This document shows positions 45,972-54,310 of a stretch of 64,000 nucleotides of DNA, piece by piece. The notes under the pieces were generated by a model. It searched no databases and had not been told where the DNA came from. It saw only the letters and a list, made by a program, of their open reading frames with translations. This DNA is from Bosea sp. RAC05 (GTDB taxonomy: Bacteria; Pseudomonadota; Alphaproteobacteria; Rhizobiales; Beijerinckiaceae). Location of the stretch: positions 3,334,001 to 3,398,000 of the forward strand of contig NZ_CP016464.1 in assembly GCF_001713455.1 (NCBI RefSeq), written 5' to 3'. The position numbers and the translations under genes were made by a program. Each line of letters begins with the position of its first letter. Position 1 is the stretch's first letter.

Positions 45972-47494
45972 CGGCACAGCTGCAGCTGCTCCTTGGCCTG
46001 CGCCGTCAGTTCGCCGAGCTGCGCCCGCAGCAGGATCTCGCTGCAGGTCGCGGCACTCGGCCGCGTCGCCGGGGCCCGGGCCGCCTGCGGCCGCGCGCCC
46101 GGCGCGACCGTGCTGGTGGCCGGCTCGGCCGCGGGGCGCCCGTTCAGCGAACGCTCCGGCCCCGTGGCCGTCGCCCCCAGCGAGAGGCTCGGCTGCGCCG
46201 GGACCGACATGGTCAGCGTGCCCATCCGCGCCGCCATCGCCTGCTCCATCAGCAGCCGCTCATCGGCGAGCCGCTTCTTCTCGGTCTCGAGCGAGGCCAG
46301 CTCGCGGTCCCGCCGCGAAACCTCCTCGGCGAGGCGGTCGCGCTCGGCCTGCTCGCGCGCCGGCGGGATCGCGACCGGCCGCACCGTGCCCGAAGAGGGC
46401 GCCGGGGGTGTCCGCGCCGCGGCGCCGGGCGGCGGCGCGATCGTCAGCGAGGCTTCGGTCTGGCGCTTGGCGAGGTCGGTCGCCGCCTGCTGGCGCACCC
46501 GCTCGGCCCGCTCGACGCGCTCCAGCAGGGCGCGCTCGCGCGCCGCGAAGTCGCGGGCAAGCTGGTCGCGCTCCCTCGTCTCGTCGGCGCGGCGCTCGAG
46601 CAGGTCGAGCCGCGTGCGCGCATCGATGGTGAAGAAGCTGGTCGGATAGCGGCGGATGAAGTCGTGATAGACGGCCGGGTCCTCGCTCGTCCGGATCCGC
46701 CCCCAGACGTCGCTGTCGGTCTCGGAGCGGTTCAGGTAGAAGTCGCCGAGCAGCGACAGTGAGAGTTCCGGGGTCTGGCGGCCGTTGGTGGCCTCGTAGA
46801 CGCTCTTCTGGACGCGCCGGAACAGGGTCGCGACCTCGACGCCGGGCTGGTCGATCTCGCGCACCAGCGCGGCGGTGAAGGGGCTGTTGCGGCCGGCGCC
46901 GTCGGCTGCGACGTCGTTGGCCTGCGTGGCATAGGCGATCACCATGCCCTGCGCCCGCGCGACGGGGGCGAGCCCGGTGCCGACGGCGAAGCTGCGCGTG
47001 CCCTGGCGCCTGGCGAGATGGGTCACGAACGGATTGTTGCGGCAGGCGTCGAGCACCATGATCTTGACGCCGCGCGAGAAGTTCAGCGCCGTCACCACGT
47101 CGTTGAGCCGCGTCGTCTCGTACTGGACGCCGATCTCGTCCTCGACCCGCGCCTCCACCGGCACGAGATAGTTCTCGCCGTTGAACTGCAGCCCATGCCC
47201 CGCATAGTAGAACATCGCGGCATCGGCATCCTGCGCCAGGCGCGCGAACCGGGTCACCGCCTGGTCCATGCCGCGCTTGTCGAGGTCGACGCCGTCGACC
47301 ACCTCGAAGCCGACCTTGCGCAGCGCGGCGACCATGTCGCGCGCATCGTTCACCGTGTTGGGCAGCACGGGCGCGTTGGCATAGGTCGAGTTGCCGATCA
47401 CCAGCGCGACGCGGCGCTCCGTCGCCGCCGCCGGCAACGCCAGCAGCAGCAATGCGAGACCCATCAGCAGAGGCAGCCGGGCGATCGGGATCAT
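45968..47494 (-). CDS. Caspase-like (peptidase C14) exported protease with coiled-coil tail
   Basis: A 508-residue protein with a signal peptide (about 1-24) and a caspase-fold domain (about 27-260). It starts RVALVIGNSTYANAPVLPNTVNDA and has both catalytic residues: His100 in FYYAGHG and Cys151 in VLDACRNNP. The second half contains a charged coiled coil (about 295-350 and 380-420) and a low-complexity tail, ending in a small Cys-containing segment. Such proteins cut after basic residues in related metacaspases, but the substrate here is unknown. It overlaps the OmpA-like gene and is divergent from the DUF4399 genes. Confidence 0.88.
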   Translation of the reverse strand: MIPIARLPLLMGLALLLLALPAAATERRVALVIGNSTYANAPVLPNTVNDARDMVAALRKVGFEVVDGVDLDKRGMDQAVTRFARLAQDADAAMFYYAGHGLQFNGENYLVPVEARVEDEIGVQYETTRLNDVVTALNFSRGVKIMVLDACRNNPFVTHLARRQGTRSFAVGTGLAPVARAQGMVIAYATQANDVAADGAGRNSPFTAALVREIDQPGVEVATLFRRVQKSVYEATNGRQTPELSLSLLGDFYLNRSETDSDVWGRIRTSEDPAVYHDFIRRYPTSFFTIDARTRLDLLERRADETRERDQLARDFAARERALLERVERAERVRQQAATDLAKRQTEASLTIAPPPGAAARTPPAPSSGTVRPVAIPPAREQAERDRLAEEVSRRDRELASLETEKKRLADERLLMEQAMAARMGTLTMSVPAQPSLSLGATATGPERSLNGRPAAEPATSTVAPGARPQAARAPATRPSAATCSEILLRAQLGELTAQAKEQLQLCR

Positions 47495-47671
47495 GCGGTC
47501 CTTCCTCGATGCAATCTAGCGGAGCGGCCGCCGGAAATCCAGACGGCGACACCGTGCCACGCCATCATCAATGACACGCAAACCGTTGAGGAAAAGGCTA
47601 TTTGGCTTGCCGGGCGAGGCGGCCGCTGGTAGCTTTTCAAGCGCTGGGGCGCGCAAGGGAGAACAGGGCCG

Positions 47672-48940
47672 GTGCACAGGGTTCGGCTCGGCGTCATGTC
47701 GGTGCTCCTGACGCTGGCCGTCGCCGCGACGGCGTTCGTTCCCCCGGCTTTCGCCCAGGAGGCGGCCCGGCCGCGCAGCAAGGCCCCGGCCGATGCCCGG
47801 CTCGATTTCGTCGATATCGCCGACGGCGCGCGCCTTCCGGGCAAATTCGTCGTTCGATTCGCGCTTTCGGGCATGGAGGTCGCTCCCGCCGGCCTGCCGC
47901 AACCCAATGCCGGCCACCACCATATCCTGATCGACACCGAGCTGCCGCCGCTCGACCAGCCGATCCCGAGCGATTTCAACCACCTCCATCTCGGCAGCGG
48001 CCAGACCGAGATCGAGGTCGTGCTGCCGGCCGGCCGCCACACGCTACAACTGCTCTTCGCCGATCACGATCACGTGCCCCACGACCCACCGGTGATGTCG
48101 CGCCGCATCACCGTCGAGGTCGGCGAGGAGCCGCAGGAGCAGGCGCGTGTCGCGGCAGCCCCCGGCGCGCGGGTCTTCTTCGTCGACCTGGTCGATGGGG
48201 CGACGATCCCGACCCGCTCGATCATCCGCTTCGGCGCGGAGGGCGTGGCGCTGTCGCCGGCCGGCACCAAGCATCCCAATGGCGGCCATCACCACCTGCT
48301 GATCAACACCGCGCTGCCGCCGCTCGACCACGAGATTCCCAGCGACTTCAACCATGTCCATTTCGGGCGCGGCCAGACCGAGGCCGAGATCACGCTGCCA
48401 CCGGGCGAGCATACGCTGCAGCTGCTGCTGGGCGACCACGACCATGTCCCGCATGATCCGCCGCTCATGTCACCGCGCATCCGGGTGCGCGTCGTCGAGG
48501 GCGAGCAGCTGGCCTCGGCGGCACAGCCGGCAACCCGCCCGGACGGCAAGCCCGCCTTGACGCCCGCCCCGCCGGACGCGGCCGTCTATTTCATCTACCC
48601 GCGCGACGGCGACGTGATCTTCCCCAACAGCACCGTCCGCTTCGGGCTGCGCAACATGGGCGTCGCGCCCGCCGGCGTCGCCAAGCCCAACACCGGGCAC
48701 CACCACCTGATCATCAACGCGCCGACGCCGCCGCTCGACGAGGCGATCCCCGCCGATCTCAACCACATCCATCTCGGCGGCGGGCAGACCGAGCGGCGCA
48801 TCACCCTGCCCCGCGGCGAACACACGCTGCAGCTGATCTTCACCGACGAGAACCATGTGCCGCATGATCCGCCGATCCTGTCGGAGCGCATCCGGGTGAC
48901 GGTGGCGCCCGGCGGCAAACGGCCGGAGAAGCGGCGATGA
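47672..48940 (+). CDS. Exported protein with three DUF4399 domains
   Basis: A 422-residue secreted protein (signal peptide about 1-29) made almost entirely of three tandem DUF4399 domains (about 44-150, 165-275 and 302-411). Each repeats the pattern P-N-x-GHHH, LPPLD, F/L-NHxHxGxGQTE, HTLQL and HVPHDPP. The dense His clusters, at identical positions in every copy, suggest metal binding, though none is proven for the family. GTG or ATG starts are possible around 47672. The ATG at 47696 (MSVLLTL) would still leave a signal peptide. The stop overlaps the next gene by 4 bp. Confidence 0.85.
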   Translation: MHRVRLGVMSVLLTLAVAATAFVPPAFAQEAARPRSKAPADARLDFVDIADGARLPGKFVVRFALSGMEVAPAGLPQPNAGHHHILIDTELPPLDQPIPSDFNHLHLGSGQTEIEVVLPAGRHTLQLLFADHDHVPHDPPVMSRRITVEVGEEPQEQARVAAAPGARVFFVDLVDGATIPTRSIIRFGAEGVALSPAGTKHPNGGHHHLLINTALPPLDHEIPSDFNHVHFGRGQTEAEITLPPGEHTLQLLLGDHDHVPHDPPLMSPRIRVRVVEGEQLASAAQPATRPDGKPALTPAPPDAAVYFIYPRDGDVIFPNSTVRFGLRNMGVAPAGVAKPNTGHHHLIINAPTPPLDEAIPADLNHIHLGGGQTERRITLPRGEHTLQLIFTDENHVPHDPPILSERIRVTVAPGGKRPEKRR

Positions 48941-49404
48941 CCGCCTGTCGCCGATCCCGCCGCGGCCTCGCCGCCCTGCTGGCTGCCGCCACGCTGCTGG
49001 CGGCGCTGGCCGCTGGCGCAAACCCCGCCCTCGCGCAGTCGGCCTCGGGCCGGCATCCCGCGCCCAAGGGGGCGGAGGTCTATTTCCACTATCCCCTGGA
49101 CGGGCTGCGCGTGCCCGAGCGCTTCACCGTCCGGATGGGTCTCAAGGAGATGGGCCTCGCCCCCGCGGGCACGGAATGGCCCAACACCGGCCATCACCAT
49201 CTCTTGATCAACACGGAGCCCGGTCCGCCCGACCAGCCCATTCCCGCCGACTACAACAACATCCATCTCGGCAACGGCCAGAGCGAAGTGGTGGTGACCC
49301 TGCCCAAGGGCCGCCACACCTTGCAGCTCCTGCTGGGAGACCATAACCACGTCCCGCATGATCCTCCCGTGATGTCGCGCAAGATCACGGTCTATGTGCG
49401 CTGA
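48937..49404 (+). CDS. Exported protein with one DUF4399 domain
   Basis: A 155-residue secreted protein (signal peptide about 1-34) with a single DUF4399 domain (about 44-155) carrying GHHHLLIN, YNNIHLGNGQSE, HTLQLLLGDHNHVPHDPP. It is most like the domains of the preceding gene, so the two probably arose by domain duplication. The ATG overlaps the upstream stop (ATGA). The caspase-fold gene follows 36 bp downstream. Confidence 0.85.
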   Translation: MTACRRSRRGLAALLAAATLLAALAAGANPALAQSASGRHPAPKGAEVYFHYPLDGLRVPERFTVRMGLKEMGLAPAGTEWPNTGHHHLLINTEPGPPDQPIPADYNNIHLGNGQSEVVVTLPKGRHTLQLLLGDHNHVPHDPPVMSRKITVYVR

Positions 49405-49440
49405 GGCGGCGCGATGCGGTTGGGAGGATTTGGGAGGGAA

Positions 49441-50628
49441 ATGAGGAACGGCATGTCCTGGTTGCGCGGCCTGGCTCTGGCGGTCTGCGTCTCGCTGCTG
49501 TCGGCCGCGCCGGGCTTGGCCCAGTCGGGCGAGCCGGAGGCCGCGCGCGTCGGCCTCGTCATCGGCAACGGCGCCTATCCGCTTTCGCCCGTGGCCGGCG
49601 CCACCGCCGATGCCCGCGCCGTGGCCCAGGCCCTGCGCGAGGGCGGCTTCGACGTCGTCACCGCCGAGGACGCGAGCGGCCCCGCCCTGCAGGACGCGAT
49701 CGCCGCCTTTTCCGCCAGGCTGCGCCGCGGCGCCCAGGCGGTCGTGTTCTATGCCGGCCATGCGGTGCAGCAGCGCGGGCGCAACTTCCTCGTTCCGGTC
49801 GATGCACGGCTGCGCTCCCCGGCCGAAATCGGCCAGGCGGCTGTTGATCTCGACCTGCTCCTCGACGCGCTGATCGTGGCGCGGCCGGCCAGCGCCCTCG
49901 TCGTCCTCGATGCCAGCCGCGACAATCCCTGGCAGGCCGACCTCGCCGGCCCGTCCAGGGGCCTGCTCGCCATCGACCGGATGGAGGCGATCAGCGTGAT
50001 GTTCACCGCCGCGCCGGGCCGCACCCAGGCCGATCGCGGCAATCCGGCCGTGGACGAGTGGGTCAAGGCGATCCGCACGCCGGGGCTCGACATGCAGGCC
50101 GCGCTGGCCCGCACCCGCGACGCCGTGGCGAGACAGACCCGCCGCGCCCAGCAGATCTGGACCTCCTCCGAGCCGCCGGCGGGCCTCATCGTCACACCGG
50201 TCGCCCGCCCGGCGCAGATCGCGCAGACCAACCGCGCCGTCATCCCGCTGCCGCCGCCGGAATCGCCCGCCGCGCGGCAGGACGCCTATGAGCTCGCCTT
50301 CTGGGAGTCGATCCGCTCCAGCGAGAACCCGGCCGAGTACCGCGCCTATCTCAACGCCTATCCCGACGGGCGCTTCGCGGCCCTCGCCCGCACGCGCGAA
50401 CAGCAATTCTTGGCGCGGCAGAACGGCGCCGCCCCGCCCGCCGCGCCTGCGCCGCCTGTCGCCTCGCTGCGCGAGCCGCCGCGCGCGCCGGCCCGCCGCC
50501 GGCCGCGGCCACGGCCCGCACGGTGCGCGACTGCGACGACTGCCCGGAGCTCGTCGCGATCCGCCCCGGCAGCTTCGAGATGGGCGCCAACGAGCTCTAT
50601 GAGTTCGAGAAGCCGGTCCATACGGTGA
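49441..50628 (+). CDS. Caspase-fold protein with Ser in place of catalytic Cys (5' part of a probable frameshifted gene)
   Basis: A frame of 396 codons encodes a signal peptide (about 1-28) and a caspase-like domain (about 35-250) beginning RVGLVIGNGAYPLSPV. His107 sits in FYAGHA, but the catalytic position reads VVLDASRDNP: Ser159 (codon AGC at 49915-49917) replaces the Cys found in the neighbour at 46 kb. It is probably inactive and may bind rather than cut. A helical repeat region (about 270-325: AFWESIRSSENPAEYRAYLNAYPDGRF) follows, then a Pro/Ala/Arg-rich end where the frame is lost near 50475-50510 and the last 40 codons are a shadow of the next domain. The ATGs at 49414 and 49453 are alternative starts. 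Confidence 0.75.
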   Translation: MRNGMSWLRGLALAVCVSLLSAAPGLAQSGEPEAARVGLVIGNGAYPLSPVAGATADARAVAQALREGGFDVVTAEDASGPALQDAIAAFSARLRRGAQAVVFYAGHAVQQRGRNFLVPVDARLRSPAEIGQAAVDLDLLLDALIVARPASALVVLDASRDNPWQADLAGPSRGLLAIDRMEAISVMFTAAPGRTQADRGNPAVDEWVKAIRTPGLDMQAALARTRDAVARQTRRAQQIWTSSEPPAGLIVTPVARPAQIAQTNRAVIPLPPPESPAARQDAYELAFWESIRSSENPAEYRAYLNAYPDGRFAALARTREQQFLARQNGAAPPAAPAPPVASLREPPRAPARRRPRPRPARCATATTARSSSRSAPAASRWAPTSSMSSRSRSIR

Positions 50629-51227
50629 CGATCCGCGACGGCTTCCACATCGGCGTGCGCGAGGTCACCTTCGACGAATGGGACGCCTGCGTCGACCAGG
50701 GCGGCTGCAGCCATCGCCCCAACGACCGGGGGCTGGGCCGCGGCAAGCGCCCGGTGACCGACATCCACTGGAACGACGCCAACGCCTATCTGGCCTGGCT
50801 CTCGACCCGCACCGGCAAGCGCTACCGCCTACCGAGCGAGGCGGAGTGGGAGTATGCCGCGCGCGGCGGCACGACCACGACCTATCCCTGGGGTGCGACG
50901 CTGGTGAAGGAGCGCGCTAACTGCGTCGGCTGCAACGAGCCGACGCGCCGGCAGGCGGTCGAGACCGGGCTGTTCCCGCCCAACGGCTTCGGGCTCTTCG
51001 ACATGGCCGGCAACGCCGCCGAATGGGTCGCCGATTGCTGGAGCGACAGCTACCGCGCAACCCCACGCGACGGCAGCGCCTTCACCGCGCCGGGCTGCCG
51101 CGAGCGCGTTCTGCGCGGCGGCTCCTTCAACAACGATCCGCGCTATCTGCGCTCGGCCGCCCGCTTCAAATACGAGGCCGATGTGCGCTTCTTCACCAAC
51201 GGCTTCCGGGTCGTCAGGGAGCCCTAG
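50523..51227 (+). CDS. SUMF1/FGE-fold domain protein (3' part of a probable frameshifted gene)
   Basis: A 234-residue segment with the formylglycine-generating-enzyme (SUMF1/PvdO) fold: DCPELVAIRPGSFEMG, REVTFDEWDAC, PVTDIHWNDANAYLAWLS, YRLPSEAEWEYAARGG, MAGNAAEWVADCW and the terminal RGGSFNN...GFRVV. The active-site Cys pair of true FGE is absent (NNDPRYLRSA instead), so it is probably a binding or scaffold domain. The GTG at 50523 has no ribosome binding site, and the same frame continues upstream as plausible linker (PPPAAATART), overlapping the 5' part. Caspase-FGE fusions exist elsewhere, so this is best read as the second half of one protein. Confidence 0.75.
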   Translation: MRDCDDCPELVAIRPGSFEMGANELYEFEKPVHTVTIRDGFHIGVREVTFDEWDACVDQGGCSHRPNDRGLGRGKRPVTDIHWNDANAYLAWLSTRTGKRYRLPSEAEWEYAARGGTTTTYPWGATLVKERANCVGCNEPTRRQAVETGLFPPNGFGLFDMAGNAAEWVADCWSDSYRATPRDGSAFTAPGCRERVLRGGSFNNDPRYLRSAARFKYEADVRFFTNGFRVVREP

Positions 51228-51618
51228 AGCCGGCGTCCCGGAACCACAGGCGCAGCGGAATTTGCTGCTCGCCGCCGCAGGCGACGAAGCTGTGGCGCTC
51301 CGGCGAGAGCGTGCCGGAGAAGCGGCAGGAGGCGCCCGCCAGCGTCATCTCGGCACTGTAGCGCTCGCCGCGCAGGGTCAGGCGGATCTGGCCGCTCTTC
51401 TCCGGCGTCTCGCCGGGCCCGCAGACGGCATTGTGCTTCATCAGCAGCGGGCCCGACAGGGAGGCTGCGCCCGAACGCCCCGCCCGCTCCTCGGAGAGCG
51501 TCGCGCTCACGTCCCATTCGCCGAGATAGCCGAACTTGCCGACGAGGTCGCGCGCCGGGGCCTCACCCCCGCAACCGATCAGGCACAGCACCGCCAGACA
51601 ACCCCGGATCAAGCGCAT
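51214..51618 (-). CDS. Small putative lipoprotein
   Basis: A 134-residue exported protein with a short hydrophobic leader ending in a lipobox-like LIGC (Cys16), so possibly lipid-anchored. The mature part has no recognised domain. It contains three more Cys residues and repeated beta-like segments (SLSGPLLMKH, IRLTLRGERYSAEMTL, CRFSGTLSPERHSFVACGG). ATG 51618 follows GGAG. It overlaps the end of the FGE-fold gene tail to tail by 14 bp. Confidence 0.7.
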   Translation of the reverse strand: MRLIRGCLAVLCLIGCGGEAPARDLVGKFGYLGEWDVSATLSEERAGRSGAASLSGPLLMKHNAVCGPGETPEKSGQIRLTLRGERYSAEMTLAGASCRFSGTLSPERHSFVACGGEQQIPLRLWFRDAGSRAP

Positions 51619-51717
51619 CACGCTCCTCTACTCCGGATAGAATCTAGCATGGCGACGCAATGCAGCAAGGCTTGCGCGAGGCAGCGGCGGCATCGGACGG
51701 ACAATGGGGAAAGGGGC

Positions 51718-51791
51718 TGGAGCGGGTACCGGGAATCGAACCCGGGTATTCAGCTTGGAAGGCTGCTGCTCTACCATTGAGCTACACCCGC
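51718..51791 (-). tRNA. tRNA-Gly (TCC anticodon)
   Basis: The minus strand gives a 74-nt cloverleaf: acceptor GCGGGTG with TACCCGC, D arm TAGCTCAATGGTAGAGC, anticodon loop CTTCCAA with anticodon TCC, T arm CCGGGTTCGATTCCCGG, discriminator T and encoded CCA. The gene stands alone between the lipoprotein and zntA. Confidence 0.93.
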
Positions 51792-51825
51792 GCTGCCTCC
51801 GAAATTCCCCAGCGGCGGCAGGAAG

Positions 51826-54225
51826 TCAACCCGTTCCGAGCACGGGCCGCGCCGTTTCCGGCGTCGCAGTGCGCGCCGTCGCGGCCTCGCTGCGGAAATA
51901 GCCGAGCAGCCGCAGCGCGTTGAGCGTGACCAGCACGGTCCCGCCGGTGTCGGCGAGGATCGCGACCCACAGCCCCGTCGCGCCGATGACGGTGGTGACG
52001 AGGAACAGCGCCTTCAGGCCGAGCGCCAGCGCGATGTTCTGGCGGACATTGGCCATCGTCGCCCGCGCCAGCCCGATCAGCGCCGGCACGTCGCCGACGC
52101 GGTCATGCAGCAGCGCCGCATCGGCCGCCTCGATCGCGACGCGCGTGCCCGAGCCCATGGCGATGCCGACCTGCGCGCTGGCCAGCGCCGGCGCGTCGTT
52201 GATGCCGTCGCCGACCATGGCGACGCGGCCGCCGCGGGCGAGCTCGGCCACCGCCTTCGCCTTGTCGGCGGGCAGCATCCCGGCGGTGACCGCGACGCCG
52301 AGCGCCTCGCCGACCGCCCCTGCTGCGCGCGGGTTGTCGCCGGTCAGCATCAGCGGGCGGATACCCATGGCATTGAGCCGGCCAATCGCCGCCGCCGCAT
52401 CCGGCCGCGGCTCGTCCCGCAGCGCCAGCAGCCCCACGGCGCGCGCCGCACTGACCACGACGACGACGGTCTTGCCCTCCCCTTCGAGCCGGTCGATCGC
52501 CGCCAGGGCCGCCTCCGGCAGGGGAGCCCAGGCGGCGGCGTGGCGCGGCGCGCCGACGAAGACGGCTGCCTCCCCGATCGTGCCCGCCATGCCCTTGCCC
52601 GGCACGGCCGCGACATCCTCCGCCGCGACGAGGGCCACCGCCTCGGCTTCAGCCCGCGCGACGATGGCCGCCGCGAGCGGATGGCTGGAGCGCCGCTCGA
52701 CCGCCGCCGCCAGCGCAAGAACCTGCGGCGCACCGCCCTCCAGCGCCACGACATCGGTGACGACGGGGCGGCCGATCGTCAGCGTGCCCGTCTTGTCGAA
52801 GGCGACGGTGTCGACGCCCGCCAGCGCCTCGATCACGGCCCCGCCCTTGATCAGGAGCCCGCGCCGCGCCGCCGTGGCCAGGCTGGACGCGATGGCGGCG
52901 GGAACCGAGATCACCAGCGCGCAGGGGCAGCCGATCAGCAGCAGAGCGAGCCCGCGATAGATCCACTCGCCCCAGACGCCGCCCGCGAGCAGCGGCGGCA
53001 GCACCGCCACCAGCAGCGACAGCCCAACGATGAAGGGCATGTAGATCCGCGAGAAGCGGTCGATGAAGCGCTCCGTCGGCGCCTTGGCGTCCTGCGCCTC
53101 GGCGACGAGCGCGACGATGCGCGCGATCATCGTGTCCTGCGCCGCGCGGCCGACACGGATCGTCAATGCGGCCTCGTGATTGACCGTGCCGGCGAAAACC
53201 TCCGAACCGGGCTCCTTGGCCTTGGGCATCGATTCACCGGTGATCGGCGCCTCGTCGACGCTGGAGGCGCCGGTCAGCACCGTGCCGTCGGCCGGGATGC
53301 GGTCGCCCGGGCGCACCAGCACGCTCTGGCCGATGCGCAGGGTCTCCGCGGCGACCTCGCGGACGGAGCCGCCCTCCTCCAGCCAGGCGGTCTGCGGCAC
53401 CAGCGCGGCGAGCGAGCGGATGCCGGAGCGCGCCTTCTCGGCGGCGACGCCCTCCAGGACCTCGCCGACACAGAACAGGAAGACGACGATGGCCGCCTCC
53501 TCCGCCGCGCCGATGACGAGCGCGCCGGCCACCGCGATCGTCATCAGCATCTCGATGGTGAAGGGCGCGCCGGCCCGTGCCGAGACGATCGCCCGGCGCG
53601 CCACCGGAGCCGCCGCGATCAGGCCCGCAGTGATGAAGAGCGGGTCGTGCCAGCCCGGCGCGAACACGCCGACCAGATAGGCCAGCGCGACCAGCGCGCC
53701 CGAGGCGATGGCGAGCCGCCCCTTGGACTGGCGCCACCACGCGGAAGGCGCCTCGCGCCGCAGCGGGGCGACTTCCGTCGCCGCGAGCCGGCTCGGCTTG
53801 TAGCCCAGCGTCGCGATCCGGCTCTCGATCGCCTCGGGCCGGGTCAGCCCCTCGTCGAGGCGCAGCGCCAACGTCTCCTTGGTCACGGAAATGCGGATGT
53901 CGGAGACGCCCGGCAGGCGCTCCAGCGCGGCGCGGAGGGTCTGGGCACAGTTGCCGCAATCCATGCCCTGCACCTGCCAGAGCAGCGCGCCCGGCTCATG
54001 CTCCGGCAATGCTTCGGCCGGTTGCGCCGCATGCGCATGCGCGTGCTCGTGGTCGTGGTCGTGATCATGGCCGCAGCCCGGGCCGTGGCTATGCCGGGCG
54101 CTCGCGGCCGCAGCGGGAGGCGGCGCATGATCATGGCCGCCGCAGCAGGCGGACCCGCAGGAGGCCGGCGCCACAGCGACGGCGTCAGGGACCTTCGGGG
54201 CGAGAGCGGAATCGGGTTGGGACAT
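51826..54225 (-). CDS. zntA: Zn2+/Cd2+/Pb2+-exporting P-type ATPase
   Basis: An inner-membrane P1B ATPase that expels divalent soft metals. The 799-residue protein has a His-rich N-terminus (about 30-65, with repeated HDHDH), a heavy-metal-associated domain with GMDCGNCAQT (about 87-96), eight expected helices, the TGES actuator loop, the ion-channel CPC motif in LIGCPCAL, the phosphorylation site DKTGTLT and the hinge [10 protein letters not shown]. One CXXC metal domain plus the His tail and the CPC sequence context fit the ZntA/CadA group rather than copper pumps. A MerR-family-type promoter lies upstream. Confidence 0.93.
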   Translation of the reverse strand: MSQPDSALAPKVPDAVAVAPASCGSACCGGHDHAPPPAAAASARHSHGPGCGHDHDHDHEHAHAHAAQPAEALPEHEPGALLWQVQGMDCGNCAQTLRAALERLPGVSDIRISVTKETLALRLDEGLTRPEAIESRIATLGYKPSRLAATEVAPLRREAPSAWWRQSKGRLAIASGALVALAYLVGVFAPGWHDPLFITAGLIAAAPVARRAIVSARAGAPFTIEMLMTIAVAGALVIGAAEEAAIVVFLFCVGEVLEGVAAEKARSGIRSLAALVPQTAWLEEGGSVREVAAETLRIGQSVLVRPGDRIPADGTVLTGASSVDEAPITGESMPKAKEPGSEVFAGTVNHEAALTIRVGRAAQDTMIARIVALVAEAQDAKAPTERFIDRFSRIYMPFIVGLSLLVAVLPPLLAGGVWGEWIYRGLALLLIGCPCALVISVPAAIASSLATAARRGLLIKGGAVIEALAGVDTVAFDKTGTLTIGRPVVTDVVALEGGAPQVLALAAAVERRSSHPLAAAIVARAEAEAVALVAAEDVAAVPGKGMAGTIGEAAVFVGAPRHAAAWAPLPEAALAAIDRLEGEGKTVVVVVSAARAVGLLALRDEPRPDAAAAIGRLNAMGIRPLMLTGDNPRAAGAVGEALGVAVTAGMLPADKAKAVAELARGGRVAMVGDGINDAPALASAQVGIAMGSGTRVAIEAADAALLHDRVGDVPALIGLARATMANVRQNIALALGLKALFLVTTVIGATGLWVAILADTGGTVLVTLNALRLLGYFRSEAATARTATPETARPVLGTG

Positions 54226-54260
54226 GGGGCACCGGGCGTCGTGAATCGCGAACCGGCCAG

Positions 54261-54291
54261 ACCCTACTTCCTGTAGCCACTAGAGGTTCAA
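54261..54291 (-). promoter_or_regulatory. MerR-family (CadR/ZntR/PbrR-type) promoter of zntA
   Basis: On the minus strand, TTGAAC (-35) and TAGGGT (-10) are separated by 19 bp, longer than the optimum, with the dyad CCTCTAGTGGCTACAGG in the spacer. That geometry and the CTAG...CTA/CAGG core are diagnostic of promoters untwisted by metal-sensing MerR regulators. The zntA ATG lies about 35 bp further on. No MerR-type gene is in the window. Confidence 0.8.
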
Positions 54292-54310
54292 GCGCCTTTT
54301 TCAGCTGCGC

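Noticed and set aside
51214..51618. Small lipoprotein as the missing TssJ
   Set aside because: It lies far from tssKLM, and shows no transthyretin-like TssJ pattern, so the locus is treated as lacking tssJ.
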